This document shows positions 43,907 through 53,184 of a stretch of DNA of 64,000 nt, in pieces. The DNA is from CBDCVY01 sp965223245 (GTDB taxonomy: Bacteria; Nitrospinota; Nitrospinia; Nitrospinales; Nitrospinaceae), in contig CBDCVY010000013.1 in the NCBI GenBank assembly GCA_965223245.1, forward strand, positions 2,108,001-2,172,000. The letters are read 5' to 3'. The translations under genes were made by a program, and so were the position numbers. Position 1 is the stretch's first letter. Every line of letters begins with the position of its first letter. Under the pieces are notes generated by a model that searched no databases, was not told the DNA's origin, and was given only the letters and a program-made list of their open reading frames with translations.

Positions 43907-44542
43907 TCATGCTCCCACCGGCCGGGGGCCGAGGCCGGGGCCGTCGAGGGAATTGAGTTTTACGATTTCTTCTATCGGTCGGCGGGCATCCCGCGGTCGC
44001 GGTTCCTTTTTCTGGTGACCTAACACCAAAAGCATGACCGGGATCACATTGGGAGTCAGGTTCAACAGTTTGGAAGCCGCTTCCGGATCGAACCCGATCA
44101 TCGGGCCAGTCGCCCAACCGCGATTTTTGGCGGCATACATTAAAGTCATCGCCGCCATGGACGCACTGCGGATGGCTTCGTCTCTCTGCAACCGATCTTT
44201 GCCCTCGTAGAAATTTTCAATCATGGGCAACATACCCTCCCGCACTTCTGCGGGTGCGTTTTTATGAATTTCCGGCGCATCTTTGTAAGCATCCAGTTTG
44301 CCGCACACCAGGAACGCCACCGAACAGTCTTCCACTTGTTGTTGTCCCCAGGCCGCTTCTTTCAATAATGTTTTCTGCTCGGGATCTTTGACGGCGACAA
44401 AAGTCCAGTGCTGGAGGTTGAACGAACTGGGAGTCAACACCACCTCTTCAAATAGTTCCTTGAGTTCGGTGTCACTGATGGTTTTTTCCGGGTCATACGA
44501 TTTAACACTGCGACGCTGCTGAATGATTTCTGAAAATTCCAT
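43907..44542 (-). CDS. Nitroreductase-family flavoprotein
   Basis: A 211-residue cytoplasmic FMN protein. MEFSEIIQQRRSVKSYDP is the RRSVRxY start that binds the FMN phosphate; PSSFNLQHWTFVAV and the ATGPMIGFDPEAASKLL helix are family landmarks. It reduces nitro groups, quinones or similar using NAD(P)H. The last residues, DGPGLGPRPVGA, are encoded by a GGCCGGGGGCC repeat hairpin, so the natural C-terminus has been replaced or extended by the repeat. AAGGA precedes the ATG. Confidence 0.9.
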   Translation of the reverse strand: MEFSEIIQQRRSVKSYDPEKTISDTELKELFEEVVLTPSSFNLQHWTFVAVKDPEQKTLLKEAAWGQQQVEDCSVAFLVCGKLDAYKDAPEIHKNAPAEVREGMLPMIENFYEGKDRLQRDEAIRSASMAAMTLMYAAKNRGWATGPMIGFDPEAASKLLNLTPNVIPVMLLVLGHQKKEPRPRDARRPIEEIVKLNSLDGPGLGPRPVGA

Positions 44543-44901
44543 GATAGTTTCCTTATCTCTGCATTTTATTTAATATCTAAAACAACTTTTTAGAAAATTT
44601 TTGCAAATACATTTTCGCAACCGATCATCCAAAATTAATTCTGCCCGCGGCGGTTCGCCGCAAACCCCTGGAGGTCAATCACCCCATCCCTCTTTAAAAA
44701 GAGGGCGATCATCGGCCTTCGTTCTTTAATTTATTTTTAAAGTCAAACTCCACTTGTGAAAAGGTTCTGATGATTCGGCGCTGGCAACCGATCATCGAAA
44801 ATCAATTTTGCCTGCGGGCGCTGGCCCGCTGCCCCTCACGGCGAGTGAGTCATCGAAAATTAATATTGGGTGCAGCGTCACGCTGCCTCACGGCCAGTGA
44901 A
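44543..44901. repeat. Composite intergenic repeat island 10
   Basis: After about 60 unique bases, modules follow: GCGGCGGTTCGCCGC (44647-44661), GGTCAATCACCCC, CCCTCTTTAAAAAGAGGG, GCGGGCGCTGGCCCGC, CTCACGGCGAGTGAG and GCAGCGTCACGCTGC. The part from about 44680 to 44860 closely repeats 43570-43900. Confidence 0.9.
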
Positions 44902-45921
44902 TTATTTTTTCGAAAGTTCTTTGTAGGTGTTGGGGATGTTGACTCCCGAGTGCACCCATCCCCAAAGCGCGTAACCCTGAAACTCTTTCATAGTGATTTC
45001 TTTTTGCGCCAGCTCCAAAGACGTGCCGCTTCTCACGGCATAGTCGACTTCGTCGTGAAGTTTTTCCAGGTACTTGATGGTGAAATCGATGTCCGCCGGT
45101 TTCACCGGAACTCCATGACCGGGAACCACAATCGCATCCTCAGGAAGAAAGGCTCTCACTTTTTTCATTGTGGCTAAAACTTCCTGAAGCTTTCCATCCA
45201 GCAACCAGGGCAGCGCCGGCGGCATGGCCACCAACGGGTTGCCGGTCCAGAACACTTTCGCGCCCGGAACCCAGACAAACAGATCGCCTTCCGTTTGCGC
45301 AAACCCCATGTGCATGATTTCCACTTTTACGTTTCCCAGATCAATCGATTTTTTATCATCGACGATGATGTCTGCAGATCGCGCCACCACTTCTTCAATA
45401 CCTCGGTTAGCACCGAAGTACTGCGCCATGAATTTTTTATCCGCTTCAAACCCTTTTTTATTTTCCATGAAGGCTTTGGTTTTACTGTGCTGAATGATCT
45501 TTGCCGACTTAGGAAACACATAGTTTCCGTAAGCATGATCGCCGTGGTAACTGGTGTTGACGACATAGAGGATCGGTTTTTTCGTTACCTTTTTCACAAA
45601 ACCCATGACCTGATCCGCCAACCGTTTGTTCACCATGGACTCGATAACCAACACGCCTTTGTCACCCACCACAAACCCGCCGGACGTGGCAACGGGATAG
45701 CCTTTAGGATTTTTTTCTTTCGCATCGGTCGGGTAAAGGGCATACACTCCTTTGGAAAGTTTTTCCATTTTCAGTTGAACCGCTCCGGCATCCCAAACCA
45801 GTTGCTGTTTTTTTTCTTTCTTCGCCTCGGCATGACTGGATGAAGCCGCAAAGAGAAAGGCCAACGTTGCGACTAAACAAAAGTGCCACCTAATTGAAAA
45901 AACGTTTTTAATAATCCTCAT
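44902..45921 (-). CDS. Secreted metallo-beta-lactamase-fold protein with altered metal sites
   Basis: A 339-residue protein with signal peptide (CLVATLAFLFAASSSHA). The fold is that of MBL hydrolases: GGFVVGDKGVLVIES, then the HxHxDH region, GDLFVWVPGAKVFWTGN and VVPGHGVP. The metal ligands are partly changed. The first His is Ser124 in NTSYHGDH, the next His site is Gln209 in FAQTEGDL, and the bridging Asp is Asn228 in WTGN. His126, Asp128, His129 and His269 remain. Zinc site 1 should be lost. It may bind one metal or none. The family (class B-type periplasmic hydrolases near quinoprotein systems) is recognised, the substrate is not. Confidence 0.85.
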   Translation of the reverse strand: MRIIKNVFSIRWHFCLVATLAFLFAASSSHAEAKKEKKQQLVWDAGAVQLKMEKLSKGVYALYPTDAKEKNPKGYPVATSGGFVVGDKGVLVIESMVNKRLADQVMGFVKKVTKKPILYVVNTSYHGDHAYGNYVFPKSAKIIQHSKTKAFMENKKGFEADKKFMAQYFGANRGIEEVVARSADIIVDDKKSIDLGNVKVEIMHMGFAQTEGDLFVWVPGAKVFWTGNPLVAMPPALPWLLDGKLQEVLATMKKVRAFLPEDAIVVPGHGVPVKPADIDFTIKYLEKLHDEVDYAVRSGTSLELAQKEITMKEFQGYALWGWVHSGVNIPNTYKELSKK

Positions 45922-46717
45922 AACCCTGATCCCCTTTTTTAATATTCAAATTATCTTAAATATCTTATTGTTGGATTTTTCATTTTGAAAATCCCTGGAG
46001 GTAAAATCCCCCCAACCCCCTTCAAAAAGGGGGAGCACATCGTCTTCTGCTTTAACAATTTCTTCTAAAGAACCTACGTTATATATAGAACAAACTCCAC
46101 TTGTGGAGAGGTCTGTGGACTCGGCGTTCGTCACCAATCATCGCGAATAAATATTGCCCGCGGCGGTTCGCCGCAAAACCCCTGGTGGTCAATCACCCCA
46201 GCCGCGGCCCCCGGCCGCTGGGAATATTCATTTGCGATGTGTTTACTTTCTAAAAGCATCTCCAGAAACTTCTCATTATTAATTTTAAAAATTCAAAAAC
46301 CCCAAGTGGTCAATCACCCCAGCCCGCAGACCAACGTCTGCTAGTAAAATTCACTCTCAATAATTCTTTGAGATGACAATAGCTTCAGAAACTTTTCGAA
46401 TATTGCTGCTGCTTCCAACCGCCAGGTTGGGAAAGAGGAAGCACATCGACTCCCGATTTATTATTTTCTTCTAAAGATAAACTTAACATACGAATATTTT
46501 TTGATGATTCTGCAATTTCAATGAATCATCGAAAATAAAATAATTCCTCCGGGCGTGGCCCGGAAATCCCCCTAGCCCCCTTCATAAAGGGGGGACGCAT
46601 CGTTTCCCCCCTCATCAGTTTCTTCTGAAGGTAAACTTAACTTACGAAAAGTTTCTCTCGGTACGGCTTACACAGAAACTCATCGCAAATATTAGTTGCC
46701 TCCACGGCAAGTGGACG
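45922..46717. repeat. Composite intergenic repeat island 11
   Basis: About 750 bases of modules, including CCCCCTTCAAAAAGGGGG, GCGGCGGTTCGCCGC, GGTCAATCACCCC, GCGGCCCCCGGCCGC, GCAGACCAACGTCTGC, CAACCGCCAGGTTG, CCGGGCGTGGCCCGG and CCACGGCAAGTGG. The last unit touches the pirin stop codon. Much of it is repeated again at 48070-48480. Confidence 0.9.
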
Positions 46718-47509
46718 CTATTCGCCGTACAAGGGATAATCCACGGTGGCCGGGACTTCGATGACGGCCAGGCGGAAGTCTTTCTCCGGATCCGCTTTAA
46801 AGGAAACCGTTCCATCCGCTTTCGCGTGGACCACTGCAAAATCTTTTTTCTGAACAGAGTCCTTGCGGCCATTGGCTTCGTCCTGAATCAAACCGCTGCC
46901 TTCGATGACCACCACTGCCAGAGAATAATTCTCCTTAAGATTCCAGGTGAACTGGTGATCGGAAGCAATGGTAATATCTTTCATCACCGCTTCAGTTTTG
47001 ATCGAAACCGGACCGCCCTCGCCTATCACCGATTTAATGCTGACGCCTTCACGCGACTCCACCGGAAACGCTTCCGGAGACAACTCGCGATAGGTCGGAG
47101 TCTGGTGCATCGTTTCAACTAAGTTCGGATCGAACCAAATTTGAAAAAACTCGGTGCGGTCGCCCACCGTTTCTTCTTCATGAGAAACGCCGGAACCAGT
47201 TTGCATCACCTGCGCGCCGCCGGCTTTCACGCGACTGCGATTGTTCAACGTATCGTAATGGCCGATCTCGCCTGCGAGCGCGTAACTCATAATTTCAAAC
47301 GCGCGGTGCGGATGCAGACCAATTTTTCCATAGCCCTTCGCTGTGGCCCAGGCCCAGTAAAACAGCGGGCCAACGTTGGCCACATGCGGACCTTCTCCGG
47401 GAAAAGCAATCGGTTTGGTCTCGGTGATTCTTCCCCCGTCAAACTGACCGATGCCTTGAACATCGGTGGGGTAAATTTTTATATCTAAGGCTGTCGTTGC
47501 TTTAATCAT
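46718..47509 (-). CDS. Pirin-family protein (bicupin)
   Basis: A 263-residue cytoplasmic two-cupin protein. The N-terminal cupin has the metal ligands in GLHPHRAFEIMSYAL, GHYDTL and GVSHEEE (His, His, His and Glu). The C-terminal cupin is less conserved, as usual. Pirins bind Fe and act as redox-sensing cofactors or quercetinases. It has an AAGGAA ribosome site and lies 12 bases after a VOC gene, so the two form an operon. Confidence 0.93.
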   Translation of the reverse strand: MIKATTALDIKIYPTDVQGIGQFDGGRITETKPIAFPGEGPHVANVGPLFYWAWATAKGYGKIGLHPHRAFEIMSYALAGEIGHYDTLNNRSRVKAGGAQVMQTGSGVSHEEETVGDRTEFFQIWFDPNLVETMHQTPTYRELSPEAFPVESREGVSIKSVIGEGGPVSIKTEAVMKDITIASDHQFTWNLKENYSLAVVVIEGSGLIQDEANGRKDSVQKKDFAVVHAKADGTVSFKADPEKDFRLAVIEVPATVDYPLYGE

Positions 47510-47521
47510 GACTTCGTTCCT

Positions 47522-47947
47522 TTATTTTACAAAATTGATTTCCAACTGATGGCCGTCGGGATCTTGAAAATATACAGAAACACTTTTTCCCCAATCCCGC
47601 GGCTTGCCGTCCAACTCCACGCCGGCATCTTTCAGGCCCTGCAGGGTGGCATCGTACCGATCATAATAACCGTCGAACGCGAAGTGCAGGTAACCATCCT
47701 CGGTCATCGTTTTATGCGCCGCTTCCAAATCCAGGTCAGGCGATTCAAACAAAGCGATCGCTACGTTTCCGGCGTCCACTTCAATGTGCTGCTGTCCCGC
47801 CTTCGTCTGCGTACGCATCAGCACCGGAAATCCGAGAACTTCGGTGTAAAATTTTTCGGCGCGTTCCATATTTCTAACGTTCAGTGCAAAATGACTGATT
47901 CCATTCAGTTGAACTTTGGGTTTATTCATCGTTGTGTTGGTATTCAT
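47522..47947 (-). CDS. VOC-family (glyoxalase-like) protein
   Basis: A 141-residue single VOC protein. GISHFALNVRNMERAEKFYT opens the first beta-alpha-beta unit with a metal His; YLHFAFD supplies a second His and HQLEINFVK the Glu. It resembles dioxygenase or fosfomycin-resistance-type VOC members; the substrate is unknown. A GGAGG site lies 9 bases before the ATG. It precedes pirin in a two-gene unit. Confidence 0.88.
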   Translation of the reverse strand: MNTNTTMNKPKVQLNGISHFALNVRNMERAEKFYTEVLGFPVLMRTQTKAGQQHIEVDAGNVAIALFESPDLDLEAAHKTMTEDGYLHFAFDGYYDRYDATLQGLKDAGVELDGKPRDWGKSVSVYFQDPDGHQLEINFVK

Positions 47948-48598
47948 TGTGTCCTCCCTTCATGCGGTCCCGACCGCCGGGTATATTTCATTTTCTATGA
48001 GTATAAAAATAACTATATCATTTCAAAGTTTTCGAAAATCCTAGTCACATATGATTGCGAGAAAATCATCGCAAATCTTATTCTGCCCGCGGCGGTTCGC
48101 CGCAAAACCCCTGAAGGTGAATCACCCCAGCCGCGGCCCCCGGCCGCTGGGAATATTCATTTGTGATGTGTTTACTTTCTAAAAGCATCTCCAGAAACTT
48201 CTCATTATTAATTTTAAAAATTCAAAAACCCCAAGTGGTCAATCACCCCAGCCCTCTTTAAAAAGAGGGAGCACATTGACTTCCGCTTTATTATTTTCTT
48301 CTAAAGATAAACTTAACATACGAATATTTTTTGATGATTCTTCAATTTCAATGAATCATTGAAAATAAAATAGTCCCTCCGGGCGTGGCCCGGAAATCCC
48401 CCCAGCCCGCAGGCCAACGCCTGCCAGTTAAATTAATTTTTGAACATTTTTGAAATACCAGTATCATCAAAAACTTTTTGAATATTCCTGCTGCATCCAA
48501 TCGCTAGATTGGAAAGGGGGAGCGCATCGGCTTCCCTATTAACAATTTTTCTGAAGAATCCACATTATATATAGAACAAACTCAACTTGGAAAATGTT
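47948..48598. repeat. Composite intergenic repeat island 12
   Basis: After about 110 unique bases, modules run to 48580: GCGGCGGTTCGCCGC, GCGGCCCCCGGCCGC, CCCTCTTTAAAAAGAGGG, CCGGGCGTGGCCCGG, GCAGGCCAACGCCTGC and CAATCGCTAGATTG. The stretch 48070-48480 is nearly the same as 46150-46590. Confidence 0.9.
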
Positions 48599-48826
48599 CT
48601 ATTTACTATGCGTTCCGTCGCAAAATGGAGAGTTCCCGGTTTTTCCACAACCACAGATGGCGACCGTTTTGGCTTCGGGTATTTCTACCGTAGCTGGAGA
48701 TTTCCCCGTGTTCTTCGTTTCGTGCGATCCGTCGCAGTAAGGCTTATTGGCGGACTCGCCACAGGTGCAATAATGCTTGGTTCCCGGGGTTTCATCAATC
48801 ACATGCGGTTCATTTTGGTAAGCCAT
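48599..48826 (-). CDS. Double CDGSH iron-sulphur domain protein
   Basis: A 75-residue protein with two CDGSH motifs: CTCGESANKPYCDGSH (20-35) and CGCGKTGNSPFCDGTH (58-73). Each Cys3His1 set binds a 2Fe-2S cluster, so the monomer carries both clusters that eukaryotic mitoNEET has as a dimer. Likely redox or iron-sulphur cluster carrier. It lies alone between repeats. Confidence 0.95.
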   Translation of the reverse strand: MAYQNEPHVIDETPGTKHYCTCGESANKPYCDGSHETKNTGKSPATVEIPEAKTVAICGCGKTGNSPFCDGTHSK

Positions 48827-49311
48827 CTCTCAACTCCATTTCAAAGGTTTAAGTTTCGATGTCACTCCTAGTAGAGCAACACCCGTGCCAATCCGATTGA
48901 TACATCATAACCCTTTTTTTTATAAAGAGTTAGACCGATTTCGACTGATACCTGAATCCTACTGGATTACATAGTCTACTGTTTTCAGTAGCACTATTAC
49001 GTAAAACCGTATATTATAGAGACACGCATTCCAAGATTTTTGCGTAAGTCATAATATAAGAAAGCCCCTGAAGGTGAATCCCCCCAGCCCGCAGGCCAAC
49101 GCCTGCCAGTAACGATCATTCTCGATAATTTTTTGAGATGACGAAATCTTCAGAAACTTTTCGAATATTTCTGCTGCCACCAATCGCTAGATTGGGAAAG
49201 GGGGAGCACATGGGTCGCTTCTTTAAGCTTATTGTGTTTTATTCAAGGTTTCACTTTCGCAAGGGTCTCCGCCGTACTCGGCGGAACATTTTAAAATCAG
49301 GAGACTTTCAA
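48827..49311. repeat. Promoter region and repeat island 13
   Basis: 48827-49064 is unique and AT-rich. From about 49065 to 49230: GGTGAATCCCCCC, GCAGGCCAACGCCTGC, then CAATCGCTAGATTG. A small CCGCCGTACTCGGCGG hairpin at 49269-49284 lies closer to the sigma-54 activator gene, outside the usual modules. Confidence 0.75.
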
Positions 49312-50760
49312 GTGGGTAAAATGTTCAGTCCAAAGAGTACGCTCAAACTCGCCGAGTTCACCATTCAGCATTCCGGCGACGGCATTATCTTCCATGATTG
49401 CCGGGGAAACATTTTAAAGGCCAACCCCTCGGCGTGCCAGCTGTTCGGCTATTCTGAAAAAGAGTTCACCCAACTGTCGGTTCGAGACCTCAATCCGCAC
49501 TCCACCAAAAAGTCCTGGCAGAAGTTTTGGAAAGATCTTAAAAAATCCAAAACACTTAACTTCGAGGAGAACCATCTTTCGAAAGAAGGGAAAACCGTTC
49601 CCATAGACGTCACGGTGAACTTTTTAGAATTCGCCGGAGAGGAATACGCCGTCTCTTTTGTTCGCGACATCACCTGCCGCAAACAAATTGAGGAAGAAAA
49701 AGAAAAAGCCTATGCAGAAATTTGCCGGCTGCGCCGACAGTTGGAACTGGAGAAAGAATATCTTTATGAAGAGGTGCAGGAGCTCCAGTCCTTCGGCAAC
49801 ATCATCGGCAAAAGTCACTCGCTGCAAAACATTTTGCAGCAGATTCAAATGGTTGCTTCGACCGATGCCAACGTTCTGATCACCGGCGAATCCGGAACCG
49901 GTAAGGAACTCATCGCCAACGAAATTCACAAACAAAGTCCGCGGTCCACGCGGCCATTGATTCGCGTCAACTGCGCTTCCATTCCCAGAGAACTTTATGA
50001 AAGCGAGTTCTTCGGCCACGTGAAGGGCGCGTTCACCGGTGCCATTCGCGATCGGGTGGGACGGTTTGAACTGGCCAACGGCGGCACGCTGTTTCTGGAT
50101 GAGGTTGGAGAAATTCCGTTAGACCTGCAAAGTAAATTATTGCGCGTGCTTCAGGAAGGCACCTTCGAGCGAGTGGGCGATGACAAAACCTTGACCACTG
50201 ATGTGCGCGTGATCGCCGCCACCAATCGAAATCTGAAACGAGAAGTGGAGCAGGGAAACTTTCGCGAGGACCTTTTTTACCGACTCAACGTCTTTCCGCT
50301 GGAGGTTTCTCCTTTAAGAGAACGCAAGGACGACATTCCCTTATTGGCCAGCCACTTTTTACAAATCGCGCAGGAGAAATTCAATCGTAAAGGTATTCAG
50401 TTTTCCAGAGCGAATATGATCACGCTGGAGAATTATGACTGGCCCGGCAATATCCGGGAACTGCAAAACGTCATTGAACGGGCGGTGATCATTGCCTCGT
50501 CTAGCAAGCTGGTTCTGGATTTACCCAAAGGTGCCGCCGTGAAAAAAGTTTTTTCCCGTAACCCCTCTTCTCATGCACCGGAGGTAGTGCTGACGTTTGA
50601 TGAGGTCAAGCACCTGGAACAAAGAAACATTCTCAAGGCTCTGGACCAGACGCGCTGGAAAATTTTCGGGAAAGACGGCGCCGCCGAGTTACTCGGCATT
50701 CCCCCAACTACCCTAACCACCCGCATGAAACGGATGAATCTTAAAAAACCAACAAAGTAA
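49312..50760 (+). CDS. PAS-domain sigma-54-dependent transcriptional activator
   Basis: A 482-residue regulator from the GTG at 49312, chosen because AGGAGA lies 7 bases before it. An open extension upstream reads through repeat and is rejected; ATG 49321 is a fallback. A PAS domain (AEFTIQHSGDGIIFHDCRGN to SFVRDIT), a coiled linker, then the AAA+ domain follow: Walker A GESGTGKE, the sigma-54-contact loop FFGHVKGAFTGA, Walker B GTLFLDEVGEI and the Arg-finger FREDLFYRLNVFPL. The C-terminal Fis-type helix-turn-helix (RWKIFGKDGAAELLGIPPTT) ends the protein. The PAS signal is unknown. It should activate sigma-54 promoters. Confidence 0.94.
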   Translation: MGKMFSPKSTLKLAEFTIQHSGDGIIFHDCRGNILKANPSACQLFGYSEKEFTQLSVRDLNPHSTKKSWQKFWKDLKKSKTLNFEENHLSKEGKTVPIDVTVNFLEFAGEEYAVSFVRDITCRKQIEEEKEKAYAEICRLRRQLELEKEYLYEEVQELQSFGNIIGKSHSLQNILQQIQMVASTDANVLITGESGTGKELIANEIHKQSPRSTRPLIRVNCASIPRELYESEFFGHVKGAFTGAIRDRVGRFELANGGTLFLDEVGEIPLDLQSKLLRVLQEGTFERVGDDKTLTTDVRVIAATNRNLKREVEQGNFREDLFYRLNVFPLEVSPLRERKDDIPLLASHFLQIAQEKFNRKGIQFSRANMITLENYDWPGNIRELQNVIERAVIIASSSKLVLDLPKGAAVKKVFSRNPSSHAPEVVLTFDEVKHLEQRNILKALDQTRWKIFGKDGAAELLGIPPTTLTTRMKRMNLKKPTK

Positions 50761-51023
50761 ATGAAGCATGGCATGGACTCCTTAAAAAAATAGGTTATAA
50801 TTATAAACTAGTTGTCTGATGTTTGCTGTCGACCCAAAGCAGACATTCGCAAGCATATTTAATAATGGGCTCATTATAAAATTGCAAAGCTGACTTCCCT
50901 TCAAAAATTATCTCTAGCTACATTCCAGCTTTGTCCTAATTCCCTTGAAAGATTATTACGGTTCAGATCAGTTGTGATTTGAAATAATTTTTTACTCGCT
51001 AACACTAACAAAGGAGAAACAAC

Positions 51024-51254
51024 ATGGCTTTGGATAAATTTCATCTAACAAAAAAGGGCGATGAATGGAGATTGGAAAAAGCAAAATCAGACAAGGCACT
51101 GGTAAAAGCGGGCACCAAGAAGGAAGCGATGCAAAAAATGATGAAATACATGGCAAAACGCGAGGGTTCTGTTCGGATTCATAAAGAAAATGGAAAGATT
51201 CAGGAAGAAAGAACCTATCCGCGTTATAAGGACTCGAAAAAATCCAAGGGATAG
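51024..51254 (+). CDS. DUF2188 protein, 76 residues
   Basis: A small basic protein with the DUF2188 pattern: FHLTKKGDEWRLEKAKSDK, KKEAMQKMMKYMAKREG, VRIHKENGKIQEERTYPR. The family is widespread and uncharacterised. A GGAGAAA site precedes the ATG. A strong terminator lies about 80 bases after the stop. The 263 bases upstream hold no gene or repeat. Confidence 0.82.
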   Translation: MALDKFHLTKKGDEWRLEKAKSDKALVKAGTKKEAMQKMMKYMAKREGSVRIHKENGKIQEERTYPRYKDSKKSKG

Positions 51255-51335
51255 CCTGTTCTGCATTATCAATTAACTGTCAACTTAAGGTAAAAAGCTA
51301 AGAGATACTTTCTTTAAAATATTTTCAAGCAGGAG

Positions 51336-51370
51336 GTCCGCTTTAAACCTAAAGCGGACTTTCTTTTGTT
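51336..51370 (+). terminator. Rho-independent terminator after the DUF2188 gene
   Basis: GTCCGCTTTA and TAAAGCGGAC form a stem with a short AACC loop, followed by TTTCTTTTGTTT. It ends the DUF2188 transcript. Confidence 0.88.
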
Positions 51371-51440
51371 TTCTAAAAATATTTAAGTTATTTTAGACTC
51401 TTGTCCACAAATCATTAACTCAAACGAACTCAAATAAACG

Positions 51441-52217
51441 ATGGTAGTGTGGTCCCTTGTCGCGTACGCGATTATCATTCTATCCGCAGGATTTCTGATC
51501 TGGAAACGCCAGCATGAACTGCCGGTGTTTGTGAACGGCATGATTCCTGCGTTGCCTCATGCCGAATCCTTAACGGAGAACGGGTCCACGGTTTACCTTT
51601 TCTTTTCAGACACCCACGAAGAAGATGAGGGTCGAGATATTTTCCGAGGTTTTGCGAATGATAAAGGTGTGGTTCATACCACGTTGCCCCTCTCCAGCGT
51701 GGGCCGACCGGTCACCATTCGAATCCGGCATGACGGCCTCAAATTTGAAGACACGGAGATCCTGGTTAAAAAACACGGTTTGTTTTTCACGGCTCGCCTC
51801 TTGAGAGACGTCCCGGGAAACCAGCCGGTCCCGGGTTCGCAGGTCAAAGACCTGGCCGCTCATTTTCGGAGGTCAACAGTTATTATGGAAAGACTGCGAA
51901 CGAACGCCCTCGGCCTCGCGCAAAGTTTGCAGCAAAAGGTCAGTTTTGTCCCGATTCTTTATTGGCTGATTTTTTATACCATCCTGATCGTCGGCTTCGC
52001 TCTGGATTACTGGATGAACAGCGGTGCTTTCAGCTCTTCGTTTGAGTCCTTCTGGCACGCCACTTATTTCAGCGTGGTCACTATTACCACGCTGGGCTAC
52101 GGTGATTTATACCCAACTTCCGACTTAATGAGAATGTTGTGTTCTTTTGAATCGGTATCAGGAATCGTCATCATCGGGCTTTTTCTGAATTCACTAGTCT
52201 ACGAAAATCGCCCTTAG
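51441..52217 (+). CDS. Two-TM potassium channel with extra N-terminal region
   Basis: A 258-residue protein. The pore unit is at the C-terminus: a helix at about 171-189 (ILYWLIFYTILIVGFALDYW), the selectivity filter TTLGYGD (216-222) and a final helix at about 240-253. The N-terminal 150 residues begin with a membrane helix (1-20) and hold a soluble beta-like part with many charged residues, unlike the usual RCK or voltage-sensor additions. The orientation suggests this domain may lie outside the cytoplasm. No RCK domain is encoded next door. Confidence 0.85.
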   Translation: MVVWSLVAYAIIILSAGFLIWKRQHELPVFVNGMIPALPHAESLTENGSTVYLFFSDTHEEDEGRDIFRGFANDKGVVHTTLPLSSVGRPVTIRIRHDGLKFEDTEILVKKHGLFFTARLLRDVPGNQPVPGSQVKDLAAHFRRSTVIMERLRTNALGLAQSLQQKVSFVPILYWLIFYTILIVGFALDYWMNSGAFSSSFESFWHATYFSVVTITTLGYGDLYPTSDLMRMLCSFESVSGIVIIGLFLNSLVYENRP

Positions 52218-52304
52218 TATTTCTCCAACAAATTGCTACAATAGCTGCACTGAGTGCAGACCTGTCTACTTCTAAACTAAATTCGAGCAAAATATATAAT
52301 AATA

Positions 52305-52715
52305 ATGCAAGTCGATAGAATTGATCATTTGGTCCTCACGGTGAAGGACATTAACCGAACAGTAGAGTTCTACCAAAAAAACCTGGGCATGAAAAAAATT
52401 GTTTTTGGTGACGGACGGACCGCTTTATTGTTTGGCAACCAGAAAATTAATCTACATCAATTGGGTCGTGAGTTTGAGCCCAAAGCAGAACATGTGACCG
52501 CAGGAAGTGCGGACCTATGTTTTATTATTAGCACAAGTATTGATGAAGCCATTGGCGAGCTTCGCCATAACAAGGTCAACATCATTGAGGGACCTGTAAC
52601 AAGAACCGGAGCCATGGGTAAAATAATCTCGGTCTATTTTAGAGATCCCGATGGAAACCTGGTTGAAGTTTCAAACTATCAGGAAACCGTCACCATCAAC
52701 AAAGGCATTGCTTAA
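52305..52715 (+). CDS. VOC-family protein
   Basis: A 136-residue VOC protein: VDRIDHLVLTVKDINRTVEF, GDGRTALLFGNQKINLHQ, and ISVYFRDPDGNLVEVSNYQE. The first His and the last Glu metal ligands are present; the middle His position reads DLCFII, with Cys in its place, so metal binding may differ. The truncated haemoglobin gene begins 12 bases after, so cotranscription is likely. Confidence 0.88.
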   Translation: MQVDRIDHLVLTVKDINRTVEFYQKNLGMKKIVFGDGRTALLFGNQKINLHQLGREFEPKAEHVTAGSADLCFIISTSIDEAIGELRHNKVNIIEGPVTRTGAMGKIISVYFRDPDGNLVEVSNYQETVTINKGIA

Positions 52716-52727
52716 AAGGAGACCACT

Positions 52728-53099
52728 ATGAGTGAAAAAACACTGTATGAACGTCTCGGTGGGTACGAAGGCATTACGGGATTTGTCGAAAACCTGTTGC
52801 CCCGACTACAATCCGATCCTCTGCTGGGCCGCTTCTGGGCAAATCGCGGAGACGATGGCATCGCCCGAGAAAAACAATTGCTGATTGACTTCTTATGCTC
52901 AAATTCCGGCGGACCCGTTTATTACACGGGTAGAGATATGAAACTGTCGCATAAAGGCATGAAGATCAGCCAAAAGGACTGGTCTGTGTTTATGGAACAT
53001 GCCGGCGCGACTATGAAGGCAATCTCCATTCCCCAGCAAGAATGTGATGAAGTCGCTGCATTCGTAACCGGCTTAAGTGGAGATATTGTCGAAGCTTGA
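52728..53099 (+). CDS. Group I truncated haemoglobin
   Basis: A 123-residue 2-on-2 globin: TLYERLGGYEGITGFVENLL, FLCSNSGGPVYYTGRDMKLS, His75 as proximal haem ligand in LSHKGMKIS. AAAAGGAGA precedes the ATG. Such globins bind O2 or detoxify NO. Together with the VOC gene it forms a small operon. Confidence 0.92.
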   Translation: MSEKTLYERLGGYEGITGFVENLLPRLQSDPLLGRFWANRGDDGIAREKQLLIDFLCSNSGGPVYYTGRDMKLSHKGMKISQKDWSVFMEHAGATMKAISIPQQECDEVAAFVTGLSGDIVEA

Positions 53100-53184
53100 G
53101 AATTGCCATTAAAAGTGTGGGAGCAGATGTCCGCTATTGGACGAACGCAAACAAGTCCGCTTCCGATTCAAAGAGGATACACTT

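Noticed and set aside
49138..49311. N-terminal extension of the sigma-54 activator
   Set aside because: It reads through repeat sequence; a GTG with a good ribosome site lies at 49312.
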